Below are positions 51,257 through 58,922 of a stretch of 64,000 nt of DNA, piece by piece. The DNA lies in NCBI GenBank assembly GCA_014874485.1, contig JADBJK010000036.1, positions 1 through 64,000 of the forward strand. The letters are read 5' to 3'. Below the pieces are notes generated by a model. That model saw nothing but the letters and a program-made list of their open reading frames with translations, searched no databases and was not told where the DNA came from. Position 1 is the stretch's first letter; the number at the start of each line of letters is the position of its first letter. Made by a program: the position numbers and the translations under genes. Source of the DNA: Chloroflexota bacterium. Its GTDB lineage: Bacteria; Chloroflexota; Anaerolineae; DTLA01.

Positions 51257-51733
51257 TCAGCGCACGGACCCTTTGGCCTCCAACGCACGCGCGATCTGTG
51301 CGACGCGCTCGGTGCGCCCCATCTTCGCGTAGGCGTCGCGCTCGTGCTCAAGCGACACAACCGGCACGCGCATCCCGGCGACGTCCACCCAGCGCCGAAT
51401 GCGCGACAGATCGGGCGCTGGCTCCCAGGAGCCGTCCTCCCGCCGGTGCTGCACGTCGCCCATGACCTCCACCGTCAGGCCGTCTATCTCCAGCGCACCG
51501 AAGTGCGACCGCATCCCCGCCTTGGCCGAGAACGCCACGGGCCGCACGACGCGGTCGGCGAACAGCGCCGCGATGCGGTACGCGCCCGCCTCGTCGGTCT
51601 GCACGTCCACGTCGTGAGGCTCCAGCGGCACGCCCTGGAGCGCCAGCCCCAGGCTCCCGGTTACGGCCCAGTCCACGCCTGCACTTTCCAGCGCGTCGCA
51701 CAGGATGCGCAGGACGCTCAAATGCCGCTCCAT
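51257..51733 (-). CDS. Nucleotidyltransferase-fold protein
   Basis: A 158-residue protein with a nucleotidyltransferase core: TGSLGLALQGVPLEPHDVDVQTD (GS motif and DxD, about 25-47, split here), IDGLTVEVMGDVQHR as the third acidic strand, and VPVVSLEHERDAYAKMGR. It resembles small stand-alone nucleotidyltransferases related to aminoglycoside nucleotidyltransferases or MNT domains. No HEPN partner follows. It overlaps the end of hom by 16 bp, which is unusual for a toxin-antitoxin role and points to co-translation with hom. Confidence 0.7.
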   Translation of the reverse strand: MERHLSVLRILCDALESAGVDWAVTGSLGLALQGVPLEPHDVDVQTDEAGAYRIAALFADRVVRPVAFSAKAGMRSHFGALEIDGLTVEVMGDVQHRREDGSWEPAPDLSRIRRWVDVAGMRVPVVSLEHERDAYAKMGRTERVAQIARALEAKGSVR

Positions 51734-52770
51734 AGCCCCTCGCGGTACAACGTAATGAGGTCGCGCACCACCGCGCCCGCGGTCGGAATGGGATCCACTT
51801 CGTCCACGGTGGCCGCGACGATGCCGTTGGTGTCGGTGTAGTACACCACGCCCATCTGCACGGGGGTCAGGCGCGCCAGCGGGTGCTCCGCGCCGACCTC
51901 GGTGGGCTGCACGCTGAGGTGATAACCATCGCCCCGGCGCTCGGCCACGGCCAGGAGCAGAATCACATTCCCCCTTTGCCGCGCGTGCTGAATCATCTTC
52001 GCGGAGATGCCCCGGATGCCCGCGACGCGCACCTCCGACAGCCGAGCCGGATAGCCGAGGACGGCATTGGCGAGGATCACCAGTTTGTTGGCCGCGTCCC
52101 ACCCGTCCACGTCCAGGTCCGGATCGGCCTCCGCATGACCATCCCGCTGAGCCATGGCCAGCGCCTCCTGGAACGTGTAGCCCTGCGCCAGGCGGGCCAG
52201 GATGGAATGGCTGGTGAGGTTGAGCACGCCTTCTATCCGCTCCACGCGCGCGTGGCACAAATCGCGGACGCCCACGTTGACCGCCGGCAGGCCGCCGCCC
52301 ACGGTCGCGCTGAACAGCACGCGGCGGCCGCGCTCGCGGGCCAGCGCCATGACTTCTGGGTACGCCAGGGCGAGCGGCCCCTTGTTCGCCGTAACGACGT
52401 GCATCCCCCGCTCCAGCGCCGCGCGAATGTGGCTCATGGCCGGCTCGCCGTCGGCCAGGTTGACCGGCGAGGCCTCCACCAGCACGTCCGCCTGGCAGTG
52501 GCGCAACATGTCCAGGCCCGATACGCCCCTCTGCCCCAGGCCGATGTAGTCGGCGGCACTCCCGCCCGCCTCCTTGATGGACACCATCCGGCGCAGGTCA
52601 AGCCCCTCGGCGCTCCAGGCCGCGCCGCGGCTGTCGGCCACGCCCGCCAGGACGAACTCCAGCCCGAACCGCTCGCGGTACAGCGACCGCTTCTCGTCCA
52701 GAATGGTCAACACGCGCCGCCCCACGTTGCCGAGCCCGACGAGGGCGATGCGTACCGGTTCCGATGCCAT
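51718..52770 (-). CDS. hom: Homoserine dehydrogenase
   Basis: A 350-residue NAD(P)-dependent homoserine dehydrogenase (aspartate semialdehyde to homoserine, threonine/methionine branch). The N-terminal VRIALVGLGNVGRRVL is the dinucleotide site; the signature region includes GVLNLTSHSILARLAQGYTFQEALAMAQRDGHAEADPDLDVDGWDAANKLVILAN (split: catalytic Lys in WDAANKL, preceded by EADPDLD). There is no C-terminal ACT domain, so feedback control by threonine via ACT is not expected. Promoter TTGCCC-N17-TATACT upstream. Confidence 0.93.
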   Translation of the reverse strand: MASEPVRIALVGLGNVGRRVLTILDEKRSLYRERFGLEFVLAGVADSRGAAWSAEGLDLRRMVSIKEAGGSAADYIGLGQRGVSGLDMLRHCQADVLVEASPVNLADGEPAMSHIRAALERGMHVVTANKGPLALAYPEVMALARERGRRVLFSATVGGGLPAVNVGVRDLCHARVERIEGVLNLTSHSILARLAQGYTFQEALAMAQRDGHAEADPDLDVDGWDAANKLVILANAVLGYPARLSEVRVAGIRGISAKMIQHARQRGNVILLLAVAERRGDGYHLSVQPTEVGAEHPLARLTPVQMGVVYYTDTNGIVAATVDEVDPIPTAGAVVRDLITLYREGLWSGI

Positions 52771-52803
52771 GTGCCAAATGCCTCCCAGCCAGGGTCTGGT
52801 GAA

Positions 52804-52832
52804 AGTATACTACGTCGCCGCGCTGCGGGCAA
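52804..52832 (-). promoter_or_regulatory. Promoter of hom, TTGCCC-N17-TATACT
   Basis: Minus-strand TTGCCC (52832-52827), 17-bp spacer, TATACT (52809-52804), about 33 bp before the hom start. It nearly overlaps the opposing promoter, so the two genes may compete for polymerase. Confidence 0.65.
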
Positions 52833-52839
52833 GATGTGG

Positions 52840-52845
52840 TATAAT
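52840..52845 (+). promoter_or_regulatory. -10 box TATAAT 6 nt before a start codon
   Basis: Perfect TATAAT followed by six C residues and the ATG at 52852. The -35 region is poor (GC-rich). The position implies a leaderless mRNA; no ribosome site is seen. Confidence 0.55.
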
Positions 52846-52851
52846 CCCCCC

Positions 52852-54036
52852 ATGAACATCGCCTTTGTCGCGCCGTTCGGCCTGGCTCCCAAGGGCACCA
52901 CCCGCTGGCGCGTGCTACCGCTGGCGCGGGCGCTGGCGGCGCGCGGTCACTCGGTGCGCGTCCTCGTGCCGTCGTGGGACCGGCCGCAGGATGCCGGGCG
53001 CGCGTGGCACGAGGGCAGCGCGGATGTCGTCAGCATCCCCTTCCCCGCAGCGCTCGGCAAGGCCGCGTGGCCGATTCTGCTGGCCCGCCTGCTGGCCGAA
53101 GCGCGCCGTGGGAAGTCCGACGTCGTGCACGTCTTCAAGCCCATCGGGTTCAGCGGGGCCGTTGCCCAGGCGATGTTGCACCTTCCCGCGGGCCAGCGCC
53201 CCCTCGTCTGGGCCGACGCCGACGACCTGGAGACCGCATGGGCCGATGCGCGCCCGGCCTGGCAGCGCAAGGCCATCGCCCGCCAGGAGCGATGGGTGCT
53301 GTCCCGCGCCGACGGCGTTACCGTGGCGAGCCGCGCGCTGCTACACCACGTGGCCGAATGGCGGAGCGCGCCCCCCGTGTACTTGCCCAACACATCGGCC
53401 CTCCGCCCCGTGGACGCCGACGAAGTCCCCGGTCGCGTCGTTTGGTACACGCGGTTTCTGGACATCGCCCCCGACACCGCCGCCGACATCTGGGCCGACA
53501 TTGTACAAAACACCGTAGGGGCAGGTCTGATACCTGCCCCTACCCCATCATGCCCCACGCTGCACGTGGTCGGCGTGGGGATGGGCGGCGAGGAGCGCGC
53601 CTTCGCCGAGGCGGTGCGGGCGCGGGGGCTAGACGGCACGGTGGTGCTGCGCGGCTACCTGGAAGCAGACACGCTCGCCTCCGAACTGAGCGCAGCCTGC
53701 GTCGCCATCCTGCCATTTGCCGACACGCCGCGAAATCGGTATAAATGTCCTGCGCGGCTGGCCGACCTGGTGGCGCTGGGCGTGCCGGTGGTGGCGCACG
53801 CCGTGGGCGAATGCCCGTCATACGTCGTGCACGGCGAGACCGGCCTGTTGGTGGCTCCGGGCGATGACAAGGGCTTCGCCGAGGCGGTGGTGGCACTTCT
53901 CGCCGACGCCGGGCTTCGGCGAGCGATGCGGGCGGCAGCCAGGGCGCACTTCGCCCGCCACTTCGCGCCGAACGCCCTTGCCGAGCGCCTGGAGCGGGCC
54001 TACGCTTCGGCCCTGGCCCCGCGCGGCAATCCCTAG
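52852..54036 (+). CDS. Glycosyltransferase, GT4 (GT-B fold) family
   Basis: A 394-residue GT-B glycosyltransferase. It starts MNIAFVAPFGLAPKGTTRWRVLPLARALAARGH; the C-terminal nucleotide-sugar region shows VVLRGYLEADTLASELSAACVAILPF (split here), RNRYKCPARLADLVALGVPVVAHAVGECPSYV and GETGLLVAPGDDKGFAEAV. Between the halves, residues about 220-240 (QNTVGAGLIPAPTPSCPT) are encoded by an inserted palindrome and look foreign, but the frame is kept. Probably builds surface polysaccharide or glycolipid. It precedes vanZ by 21 nt. Confidence 0.85.
   Translation: MNIAFVAPFGLAPKGTTRWRVLPLARALAARGHSVRVLVPSWDRPQDAGRAWHEGSADVVSIPFPAALGKAAWPILLARLLAEARRGKSDVVHVFKPIGFSGAVAQAMLHLPAGQRPLVWADADDLETAWADARPAWQRKAIARQERWVLSRADGVTVASRALLHHVAEWRSAPPVYLPNTSALRPVDADEVPGRVVWYTRFLDIAPDTAADIWADIVQNTVGAGLIPAPTPSCPTLHVVGVGMGGEERAFAEAVRARGLDGTVVLRGYLEADTLASELSAACVAILPFADTPRNRYKCPARLADLVALGVPVVAHAVGECPSYVVHGETGLLVAPGDDKGFAEAVVALLADAGLRRAMRAAARAHFARHFAPNALAERLERAYASALAPRGNP
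53515..53543. repeat. Perfect hairpin repeat inserted inside the glycosyltransferase gene
   Basis: GTAGGGGCAGGT, loop CTGAT, ACCTGCCCCTAC: a 12-bp perfect inverted repeat in coding sequence. It is of the same type as the intergenic palindrome at 8188-8216 (shared GTAGGGGC ends). The reading frame stays open through it. Confidence 0.85.
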
Positions 54037-54057
54037 TACATCGGAGAGCGCACCGTC

Positions 54058-54465
54058 ATGCCACAGCGATGGAAAACCGTCCTATCCCTTTGGGTGCCCG
54101 TGCTGGCTTGGGCCGGGGTCATCTACTTCTTGTCGTCGCGGCCGGACCTCCCGCGCATTCATGAGCCGTGGCTGGAACTCATCCTGCGCAAGGCGGCCCA
54201 CATCGCCGAATACGCCATCTTCGGCGCGCTGCTGGCCCGCGCCGTGGGCGCGAGGAAAGGGCAAGTGGTGGTTGCGGTCGCACTCGGCGCGGTGTACGCC
54301 GCCAGCGACGAGTGGCATCAGACGTTCGTGCCCACCCGCAAGGGGAATCCGCTGGACGTGGCGCTGGACACCGCCGCTACGCTTCTGGGCGCATACGTCT
54401 ACGCGCGGTTGCGGCGCTGTGCGCCATCCCCGGACAGCGACATGGCCCCCCGCGAATCGCACTGA
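54058..54465 (+). CDS. VanZ family membrane protein
   Basis: A 135-residue VanZ-like protein with three or four helices. The family blocks WAGVIYFLSSRP, LRKAAHIAEYAIFGALLARA and AVYAASDEWHQTFVPTRKGNPLDVALDTAATLLGA (split here) are complete, including the conserved H..EY and DE.HQ..VP.R motifs. VanZ proteins are linked to teicoplanin resistance in one context, but most chromosomal copies have no known role. Probably co-transcribed with the glycosyltransferase. Confidence 0.92.
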   Translation: MPQRWKTVLSLWVPVLAWAGVIYFLSSRPDLPRIHEPWLELILRKAAHIAEYAIFGALLARAVGARKGQVVVAVALGAVYAASDEWHQTFVPTRKGNPLDVALDTAATLLGAYVYARLRRCAPSPDSDMAPRESH

Positions 54466-54487
54466 TGCGGCCGGGTGCCCGGTCGCG

Positions 54488-55264
54488 TCATCCACGCTGC
54501 CCGTTCACGGGCTTGGCTTCGCCGTCCGCTTCCGTGCCGTTCCCGCGACGTGGCTCCAGCGCCGCGATGTACACCTCGCCGAACAGCGTCTCCTGGTACG
54601 CTTCCACCAGTTGCCGCTTGATCATCTCCAGCACGGCGAGGAACGTTACGATGATCTCCATGCGGTTGCGCGCCTGGCGGATCAGATGGCGGAAGGACAC
54701 CCGCCCCCGCCGCGCCAGCCGACCCTGGATGTACGCGATCTTCTCGTCCACCGTGATGATGAGCGGCGCGACCACATCGTTGACTGGTGGCGCGGGCGGG
54801 GCCACGGCCAGCGCCTCGCGGACGGCCTGCACGAGGGCGTCCAGCGTAACGCCCTCCAGGTCCACCGTCTTGGGCAAATCCACGGGCGGCGCGACCCGCA
54901 CGAACGCGCGGTTCCCCTGCTCCTCCAGCGCCCGCAGGTACTCGGCGGCCCGCTTGAACTGGCGGTACAGCAGCAACTGCCGCACCAGGTCGTCGCCCGC
55001 GTCTTCCTCCTCTTCCTCAGGCGCGATCACCTGCGGCAACAACACCGTTGACTTGATGTAAATCAACTTGGCCGCCACCACCAAAAAGTCGGCGAGGTGG
55101 TCGGGGTTGATCGTCTCGGCGTGGGCGATGTAGTCCAGGTACTGCTGCGTAACCTGGGCCAGCGACACCTTTGTGATGTCCAGTTGTTGCTCTTCAATCA
55201 GGTGGAGCAGGAGGTCCAGCGGCCCCTCAAACACGGGCAGTTGGACCTGGTAGCCGTCCGACAT
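54488..55264 (-). CDS. scpA: Segregation and condensation protein A
   Basis: A 258-residue kleisin ScpA, which links SMC heads with ScpB in chromosome condensation. The N-terminal domain (VFEGPLDLLLHLIEEQQLDITKVSLAQVTQQYLDYI, split here) and the block FLVVAAKLIYIKSTVLLP are diagnostic; the C-terminal winged helix (VEAYQETLFGEVYI) follows. scpB and smc are not in the window. Promoter TTGTGC-N18-TATAAT upstream. Confidence 0.95.
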   Translation of the reverse strand: MSDGYQVQLPVFEGPLDLLLHLIEEQQLDITKVSLAQVTQQYLDYIAHAETINPDHLADFLVVAAKLIYIKSTVLLPQVIAPEEEEEDAGDDLVRQLLLYRQFKRAAEYLRALEEQGNRAFVRVAPPVDLPKTVDLEGVTLDALVQAVREALAVAPPAPPVNDVVAPLIITVDEKIAYIQGRLARRGRVSFRHLIRQARNRMEIIVTFLAVLEMIKRQLVEAYQETLFGEVYIAALEPRRGNGTEADGEAKPVNGQRG

Positions 55265-55296
55265 GGGATGCTCCTTGCCAAAAGATGACGTCGTGT

Positions 55297-55326
55297 ATTA
55301 TACTTGCAATGACCGTCCGCGCACAA
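55297..55326 (-). promoter_or_regulatory. Promoter of scpA, TTGTGC-N18-TATAAT
   Basis: Minus-strand TTGTGC (55326-55321), 18-bp spacer, perfect TATAAT (55302-55297), with a leader of about 25 nt including AAGGAG. Confidence 0.6.
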
Positions 55327-55398
55327 TGAACCGGCGGGCGCTGGCGCGTGTAGGTATCCGTGAGGTGGACTCCACGACATTCAGGAAGGAGCGGTGCA

Positions 55399-55899
55399 AT
55401 GATGGAAGGAATTCCGCAAACCCCGGCAGCGGGAACGACCCCGCCCCCGTCTTCGGGCGATGACCGCGCATGGGCCGCCATTGCCCACGCCAGCGCCCTG
55501 GTTACGGTGCTGTTCGGCGTCCTGACCGGCGGCGCGCTGTGCCTGGTCGGCCCCATTGTCCCGTTGGTCATCTGGCTGGTGTTCCGCGAGAAATCCAAGT
55601 TCGTCGCCCGCCACGCCCTGCAGGCCACCATCTTCCAGGCGCTGGTTGTCCTTGCGACCATCGCCGTCGGCATCCTGGGCCTGGTGGTGGTCGTGGCCGC
55701 ATGGGTCGGCGCGTCGGTGCTCATGGCCGCCGTGGTGGGCATCTGCCTCATCCCCATCGCCCTGGCGCTGACACTCCTGTGGGGTGTGGTAACGCTTGGG
55801 CTGCCCGTCGCGGCGCTCGTGTATGCCTGCTACGGCGCGTATGAGGTAGCCGAGGGGCGCGACTTCCGCTACTGGCTGGTGGGCAACTGGGTGGACTGA
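55399..55899 (+). CDS. DUF4870 family membrane protein
   Basis: A 166-residue protein with a Pro-rich cytosolic start and three hydrophobic segments (about 35-60, 78-105 and 108-140). DUF4870 blocks are visible: AAIAHASALVTVLFG, VGPIVPLVIWLVFREKSKFVARHALQA (split) and the ending YACYGAYEVAEGRDFRYWLVG. Function unknown. AAGGAG lies 7 nt before the first of two adjacent ATG codons. A hairpin terminator follows. Confidence 0.9.
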   Translation: MMEGIPQTPAAGTTPPPSSGDDRAWAAIAHASALVTVLFGVLTGGALCLVGPIVPLVIWLVFREKSKFVARHALQATIFQALVVLATIAVGILGLVVVVAAWVGASVLMAAVVGICLIPIALALTLLWGVVTLGLPVAALVYACYGAYEVAEGRDFRYWLVGNWVD

Positions 55900-55929
55900 A
55901 GCCCGCGCGCCCTTTGTCTGCGCTGACAG

Positions 55930-55962
55930 AGCCGTCGGCCCCAGACCGGCGGCTTTGTGTTT
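55930..55962 (+). terminator. Intrinsic terminator after the DUF4870 gene
   Basis: 9-bp stem AGCCGTCGG / CCGGCGGCT (one wobble pair), 7-nt loop, followed by TTGTGTTT. Its T-rich tail overlaps the -35 box of the aspS promoter. Confidence 0.75.
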
Positions 55963-55982
55963 CCGCCCCCGATGCTTATAAT
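55955..55982 (+). promoter_or_regulatory. Promoter of aspS, TTGTGT-N16-TATAAT
   Basis: TTGTGT at 55955-55960, 16-bp spacer, TATAAT at 55977-55982; the leader of about 107 nt contains a paired CACCGCAGAG palindrome. Confidence 0.55.
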
Positions 55983-56004
55983 AACCGGTACATCGGCAAT
56001 GTTC

Positions 56005-56075
56005 TCACCGCAAAGGCCGCGGAGAACGCGGAGCAACCCTTTTCTCCTCTGCGGTATCTGTTCGGTCTGCGGTGA
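56005..56075. repeat. Paired CACCGCAGAG-type palindrome in the aspS leader
   Basis: TCACCGCAAAGGCCGCGGAG at the left and CTCTGCGGTATC..GTCTGCGGTGA at the right can form an imperfect long hairpin ending about 20 nt before the aspS start codon. Confidence 0.65.
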
Positions 56076-56095
56076 GGTGAAAGAGGGAGAAGCGT

Positions 56096-57856
56096 ATGCT
56101 ACGCACTCACACTTGCGGCGAAATCCGCATCGGCGACGTGGGCAAGACCGTAACGCTGGCGGGCTGGGTGCACCGCTGGCGCGACCACGGCGGGCTGACA
56201 TTCCTGGACCTGCGCGACCGCTACGGCATCACGCAGGTCGTGTTTGACCCGTCGGTGTCCGCCGAGGCCCACGAAATCGGCTCGCGCGCGCGGAGCGAAT
56301 ATGTCTTGCAGGTTACCGGAACCGTCCAGAAGCGCGTCAAGCCGAATCCGAACCTGGCCACCGGCGAAGTGGAAGTCCTGGCAACACACGCGGTGCTGCT
56401 CAACGAGGCCAAGACGCCGCCCTTCTACATCACCGAGGACCGCGAGGGCGACGAGGCGGCCCGCCTGCGTTACCGCTACCTGGACCTGCGCCGCGAGCGG
56501 ATGAAGCGCAACATCATCCTGCGCCACCGCGTCGTGAAATTCATGCGCGACTACCTGGACGCGCGTGGCTTCGTGGAGATTGAGACGCCCATCCTCATCA
56601 AGAGCACGCCAGAAGGCGCGCGCGATTACGTCGTCCCCAGCCGCCTGTATCCGGGCAAGTTCTACGCCCTGCCCCAGTCGCCCCAGCAGTTGAAGCAACT
56701 GCTGATGGTGGCGGGGTTTGACCGCTACTTCCAGATCGCCCGCTGCTTCCGCGACGAGGACCAGCGCGCCGACCGCCAGCCCGAGTTCACGCAACTGGAC
56801 CTGGAGATGAGTTTCGTGGAGCAGCAGGACATCCTGGACACGATAGAAGGGCTGTACACGGAGTTGGTGCGGACGGTTACGCCCCACTGGAAGATCATCT
56901 CGCCGTTCCCGCGCCTGACCTACGACGAGGCCATGGCCCGCTACGGCACCGACAAGCCCGACCTGCGGTTCGGTCTGCCGCTGACCGACCTGTCGGACCT
57001 GGCGGCGCGGTCCGGGTTCCGCGTGTTCCAGGACACCCTGGCGGCGGGCGGCGCGGTCAAGGGCATCCGGGCACCGGGCTGCGCCGACCTCACGCGCAAG
57101 GAGATTGACGACTGGACCGAGCGCGCCAAGGCGCTGGGCGCGAAGGGCCTCGTGGCCATCGCCCGCACCGCCGAGGGGTACAAGGGCGGCCCCGCCAAGT
57201 TCTTCGCGCCCGAGGAGTTGGACGCCTTCGCCGCGCGGCTGGACGCCCAGGTCGGCGACATGATGTTCATCATCGCCGACGACGCCCACAAGGCCAACAC
57301 GGTCCTCGGCGCGCTGCGCGTGGAACTGGGCCGCGCGCTCAACCTGGCCGACCCCAACCTGCTGGCCTTCTGCTGGGTGGTGGACTTCCCGCTGGTGGAG
57401 TGGAACGAGGAGGAGGGGCGCTGGGACGCCGTGCACCATCCCTTCACCATGCCCAAGCAGGCGGACATCCCCCTGCTGGACACCGACCCGGCCCGCGTCC
57501 GCGCCGACTGCTACGACCTGGTCTGCAACGGCTACGAACTGGCCAGCGGCAGCATCCGCATCCACCGCCGCGACATCCAGGAAAAGGTGTTCGCGCTGCT
57601 GAACTACTCCAAGGAGGAGGCCCAGGCCCGCTTCGGCCACCTGCTGGAGGCTTTTGAGTACGGCGCGCCGCCGCACGGGGGCATCGCGCCCGGCGTGGAC
57701 CGCCTTGTCATGCTCCTGGCGGGCGAGCAGAGCATGTCGGAGGTCATCGCCTTCCCCAAGAACAGCCGCGCCATTGACTTGATGACGGGCGCGCCGTCGG
57801 AGATCACCGAGCAGCAGTTGCGGGAGTTGCACCTGCGGATCGTGTACGACGAATAA
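56096..57856 (+). CDS. aspS: Aspartate-tRNA ligase
   Basis: A 586-residue bacterial-type class IIb AspRS. The N-terminal OB anticodon-binding domain ([31 protein letters not shown], split here) is followed by motif 2 [23 protein letters not shown] and motif 3 [28 protein letters not shown] (split), with the bacterial GAD insertion between (about 285-420). GAGGGAG precedes the ATG. Whether it is discriminating or also charges tRNA-Asn depends on gatCAB presence elsewhere. Confidence 0.97.
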   Translation: MLRTHTCGEIRIGDVGKTVTLAGWVHRWRDHGGLTFLDLRDRYGITQVVFDPSVSAEAHEIGSRARSEYVLQVTGTVQKRVKPNPNLATGEVEVLATHAVLLNEAKTPPFYITEDREGDEAARLRYRYLDLRRERMKRNIILRHRVVKFMRDYLDARGFVEIETPILIKSTPEGARDYVVPSRLYPGKFYALPQSPQQLKQLLMVAGFDRYFQIARCFRDEDQRADRQPEFTQLDLEMSFVEQQDILDTIEGLYTELVRTVTPHWKIISPFPRLTYDEAMARYGTDKPDLRFGLPLTDLSDLAARSGFRVFQDTLAAGGAVKGIRAPGCADLTRKEIDDWTERAKALGAKGLVAIARTAEGYKGGPAKFFAPEELDAFAARLDAQVGDMMFIIADDAHKANTVLGALRVELGRALNLADPNLLAFCWVVDFPLVEWNEEEGRWDAVHHPFTMPKQADIPLLDTDPARVRADCYDLVCNGYELASGSIRIHRRDIQEKVFALLNYSKEEAQARFGHLLEAFEYGAPPHGGIAPGVDRLVMLLAGEQSMSEVIAFPKNSRAIDLMTGAPSEITEQQLRELHLRIVYDE

Positions 57857-57903
57857 CACGCGCCGCACGCCAGCGCTCTACGGACGCACACACGGAGGCC
57901 ATC

Positions 57904-58143
57904 ATGTGTCTGGGAATCCCCGGTAAGGTTACGAGCGTGCAGGACAACCCCATGGGCCTCAAGATGGGGACGGTGGAATTCGGGGGCGTGGCCCGCGAGG
58001 TATGCCTGGCCTACACCCCCGAAGCCCAGCCCGGCGACTGGGTCATCGTCCACGCCGGGTTCGCCATCAGCCTGCTGGACGAAGAAGAGGCGCAGCAGAC
58101 GCTGCAGGCCCTGGCCGAACTGGCCGCCAGCGAGGAGGAGTAG
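57904..58143 (+). CDS. hypC: HypC/HybG/HupF-type hydrogenase maturation chaperone
   Basis: A 79-residue HypC with the invariant N-terminal MCLGIPGKV (functional Cys2) and VEFGGVAREVCL and GDWVIVHAGFAISLLDEEEA blocks. HypC carries the Fe(CN)2CO precursor to the large hydrogenase subunit with HypD. No other hyp or hydrogenase gene is in the window, so it is isolated here; it lies 47 nt after aspS. Confidence 0.93.
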   Translation: MCLGIPGKVTSVQDNPMGLKMGTVEFGGVAREVCLAYTPEAQPGDWVIVHAGFAISLLDEEEAQQTLQALAELAASEEE

Positions 58144-58239
58144 ACTCGTTCGCCGCCGACCGCAGCGCAAGACGGGCCGCTGCAGCACGACTCCTCGGCA
58201 GGTAGAACCCTGCGCAATGTGCGCGGGGCGGCAGGGGAA

Positions 58240-58491
58240 TCAGCGGTACGCCTCGCGGCGGTGCTTCACGCGGTACACCGTAACCGTGCGCGACGCGTCG
58301 TCCACGTCGTAGAGGATGCGCCACGCACCCACCCTCAAACGATAGGCATCCACGCCCCGAAGTTTCTTCGCGTCGGGTGGGCGTGGGTTCTCCGCCAGGC
58401 CGTCAATGTGCTGGCTGACCAATCGTGCGTGCTCTTTGGGCAACGCCGCGATGTCCTTGACAGCCTGTCGCAGGACCTGGACTCTATACAT
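58240..58491 (-). CDS. relE: RelE/ParE-family toxin
   Basis: An 83-residue toxin: YRVQVLRQAVKDIAALPKEHARLVSQHIDGLAENPRPPDAKKL (split here) and YRLRVGAWRILYDVDDASRTVTVYRVKHRREAY, the classic RelE fold with a basic active-site surface. Relatives cleave mRNA on the ribosome. The start at 58491 overlaps the antitoxin by 8 bp. Its C-terminal RVKHRREAYR is complete. Confidence 0.92.
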   Translation of the reverse strand: MYRVQVLRQAVKDIAALPKEHARLVSQHIDGLAENPRPPDAKKLRGVDAYRLRVGAWRILYDVDDASRTVTVYRVKHRREAYR

Positions 58492-58702
58492 CCACACCCT
58501 CAGCCCGCAACTGCGCCTTTGCCTCCTCCCACGGGATGGCTTCCTCACCCATTTCGCGCAGGCGACGGACTTCCTCCGCGTCCTCCAGGTCCTCCAACAG
58601 CGTCAGGAGTTCTTCCCACGCCGCGTAATCAATCACAACGGCTTTCTTGTTTCCGTTGGCGTCCACGACGAACTGCACTGCCCGCATCAATTCCACAACC
58701 AC
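58484..58702 (-). CDS. Antitoxin partner of the RelE-type toxin (Phd/YefM- or RelB-like)
   Basis: A 72-residue antitoxin. VQFVVDANGNKKAVVIDYAAWEELLTLLEDLED (split) is the N-terminal DNA-binding fold, followed by an acidic tail. The GTG start at 58702 was preferred because GGGAGG lies 8 nt upstream; an internal ATG at 58687 lacks such a site. A TTGACG-N17-TATACT promoter lies upstream, with repeated CGTCAA words that could be operator half-sites. Confidence 0.8.
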   Translation of the reverse strand: MVVELMRAVQFVVDANGNKKAVVIDYAAWEELLTLLEDLEDAEEVRRLREMGEEAIPWEEAKAQLRAEGVDV

Positions 58703-58757
58703 CGGACCAGCCTCCCTCGGGAATTCTCCCACCCCGTTCTGCCAATCGCTGTGTCCA

Positions 58758-58786
58758 GTATAGCGTCAACGCAGCGCGCCGTCAAT
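58758..58786 (-). promoter_or_regulatory. Promoter of the RelE-type module, TTGACG-N17-TATACT
   Basis: Minus-strand TTGACG (58786-58781), 17-bp spacer, TATACT (58763-58758). A second TTGACG lies within the spacer, 16 bp from the first, which may reflect an autorepression operator. Confidence 0.65.
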
Positions 58787-58884
58787 ACGACCACCCCGGT
58801 CTGCCCCATGTTTGGAGCGTTCTCCCAGGGCAGAACCCAGCCCGCCGACGGCAAGGCGGGCCTCCGCATCCAAACGCGCAGACG

Positions 58885-58904
58885 AAGGCCCGACTTTCGG
58901 GCTT
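58885..58904. terminator. Possible terminator hairpin after the alcohol dehydrogenase
   Basis: AAGGCCCGA-CTT-TCGGGCTT hairpin just downstream of the alcohol dehydrogenase stop; no T run, so support is weak. Confidence 0.4.
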
Positions 58905-58922
58905 GGGAGCCCGACCGCTCCC

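Noticed and set aside
57904-58143. A hydrogenase maturation locus
   Set aside because: Only hypC is present; the neighbours are aspS and a toxin-antitoxin pair, so no hydrogenase function can be placed here.
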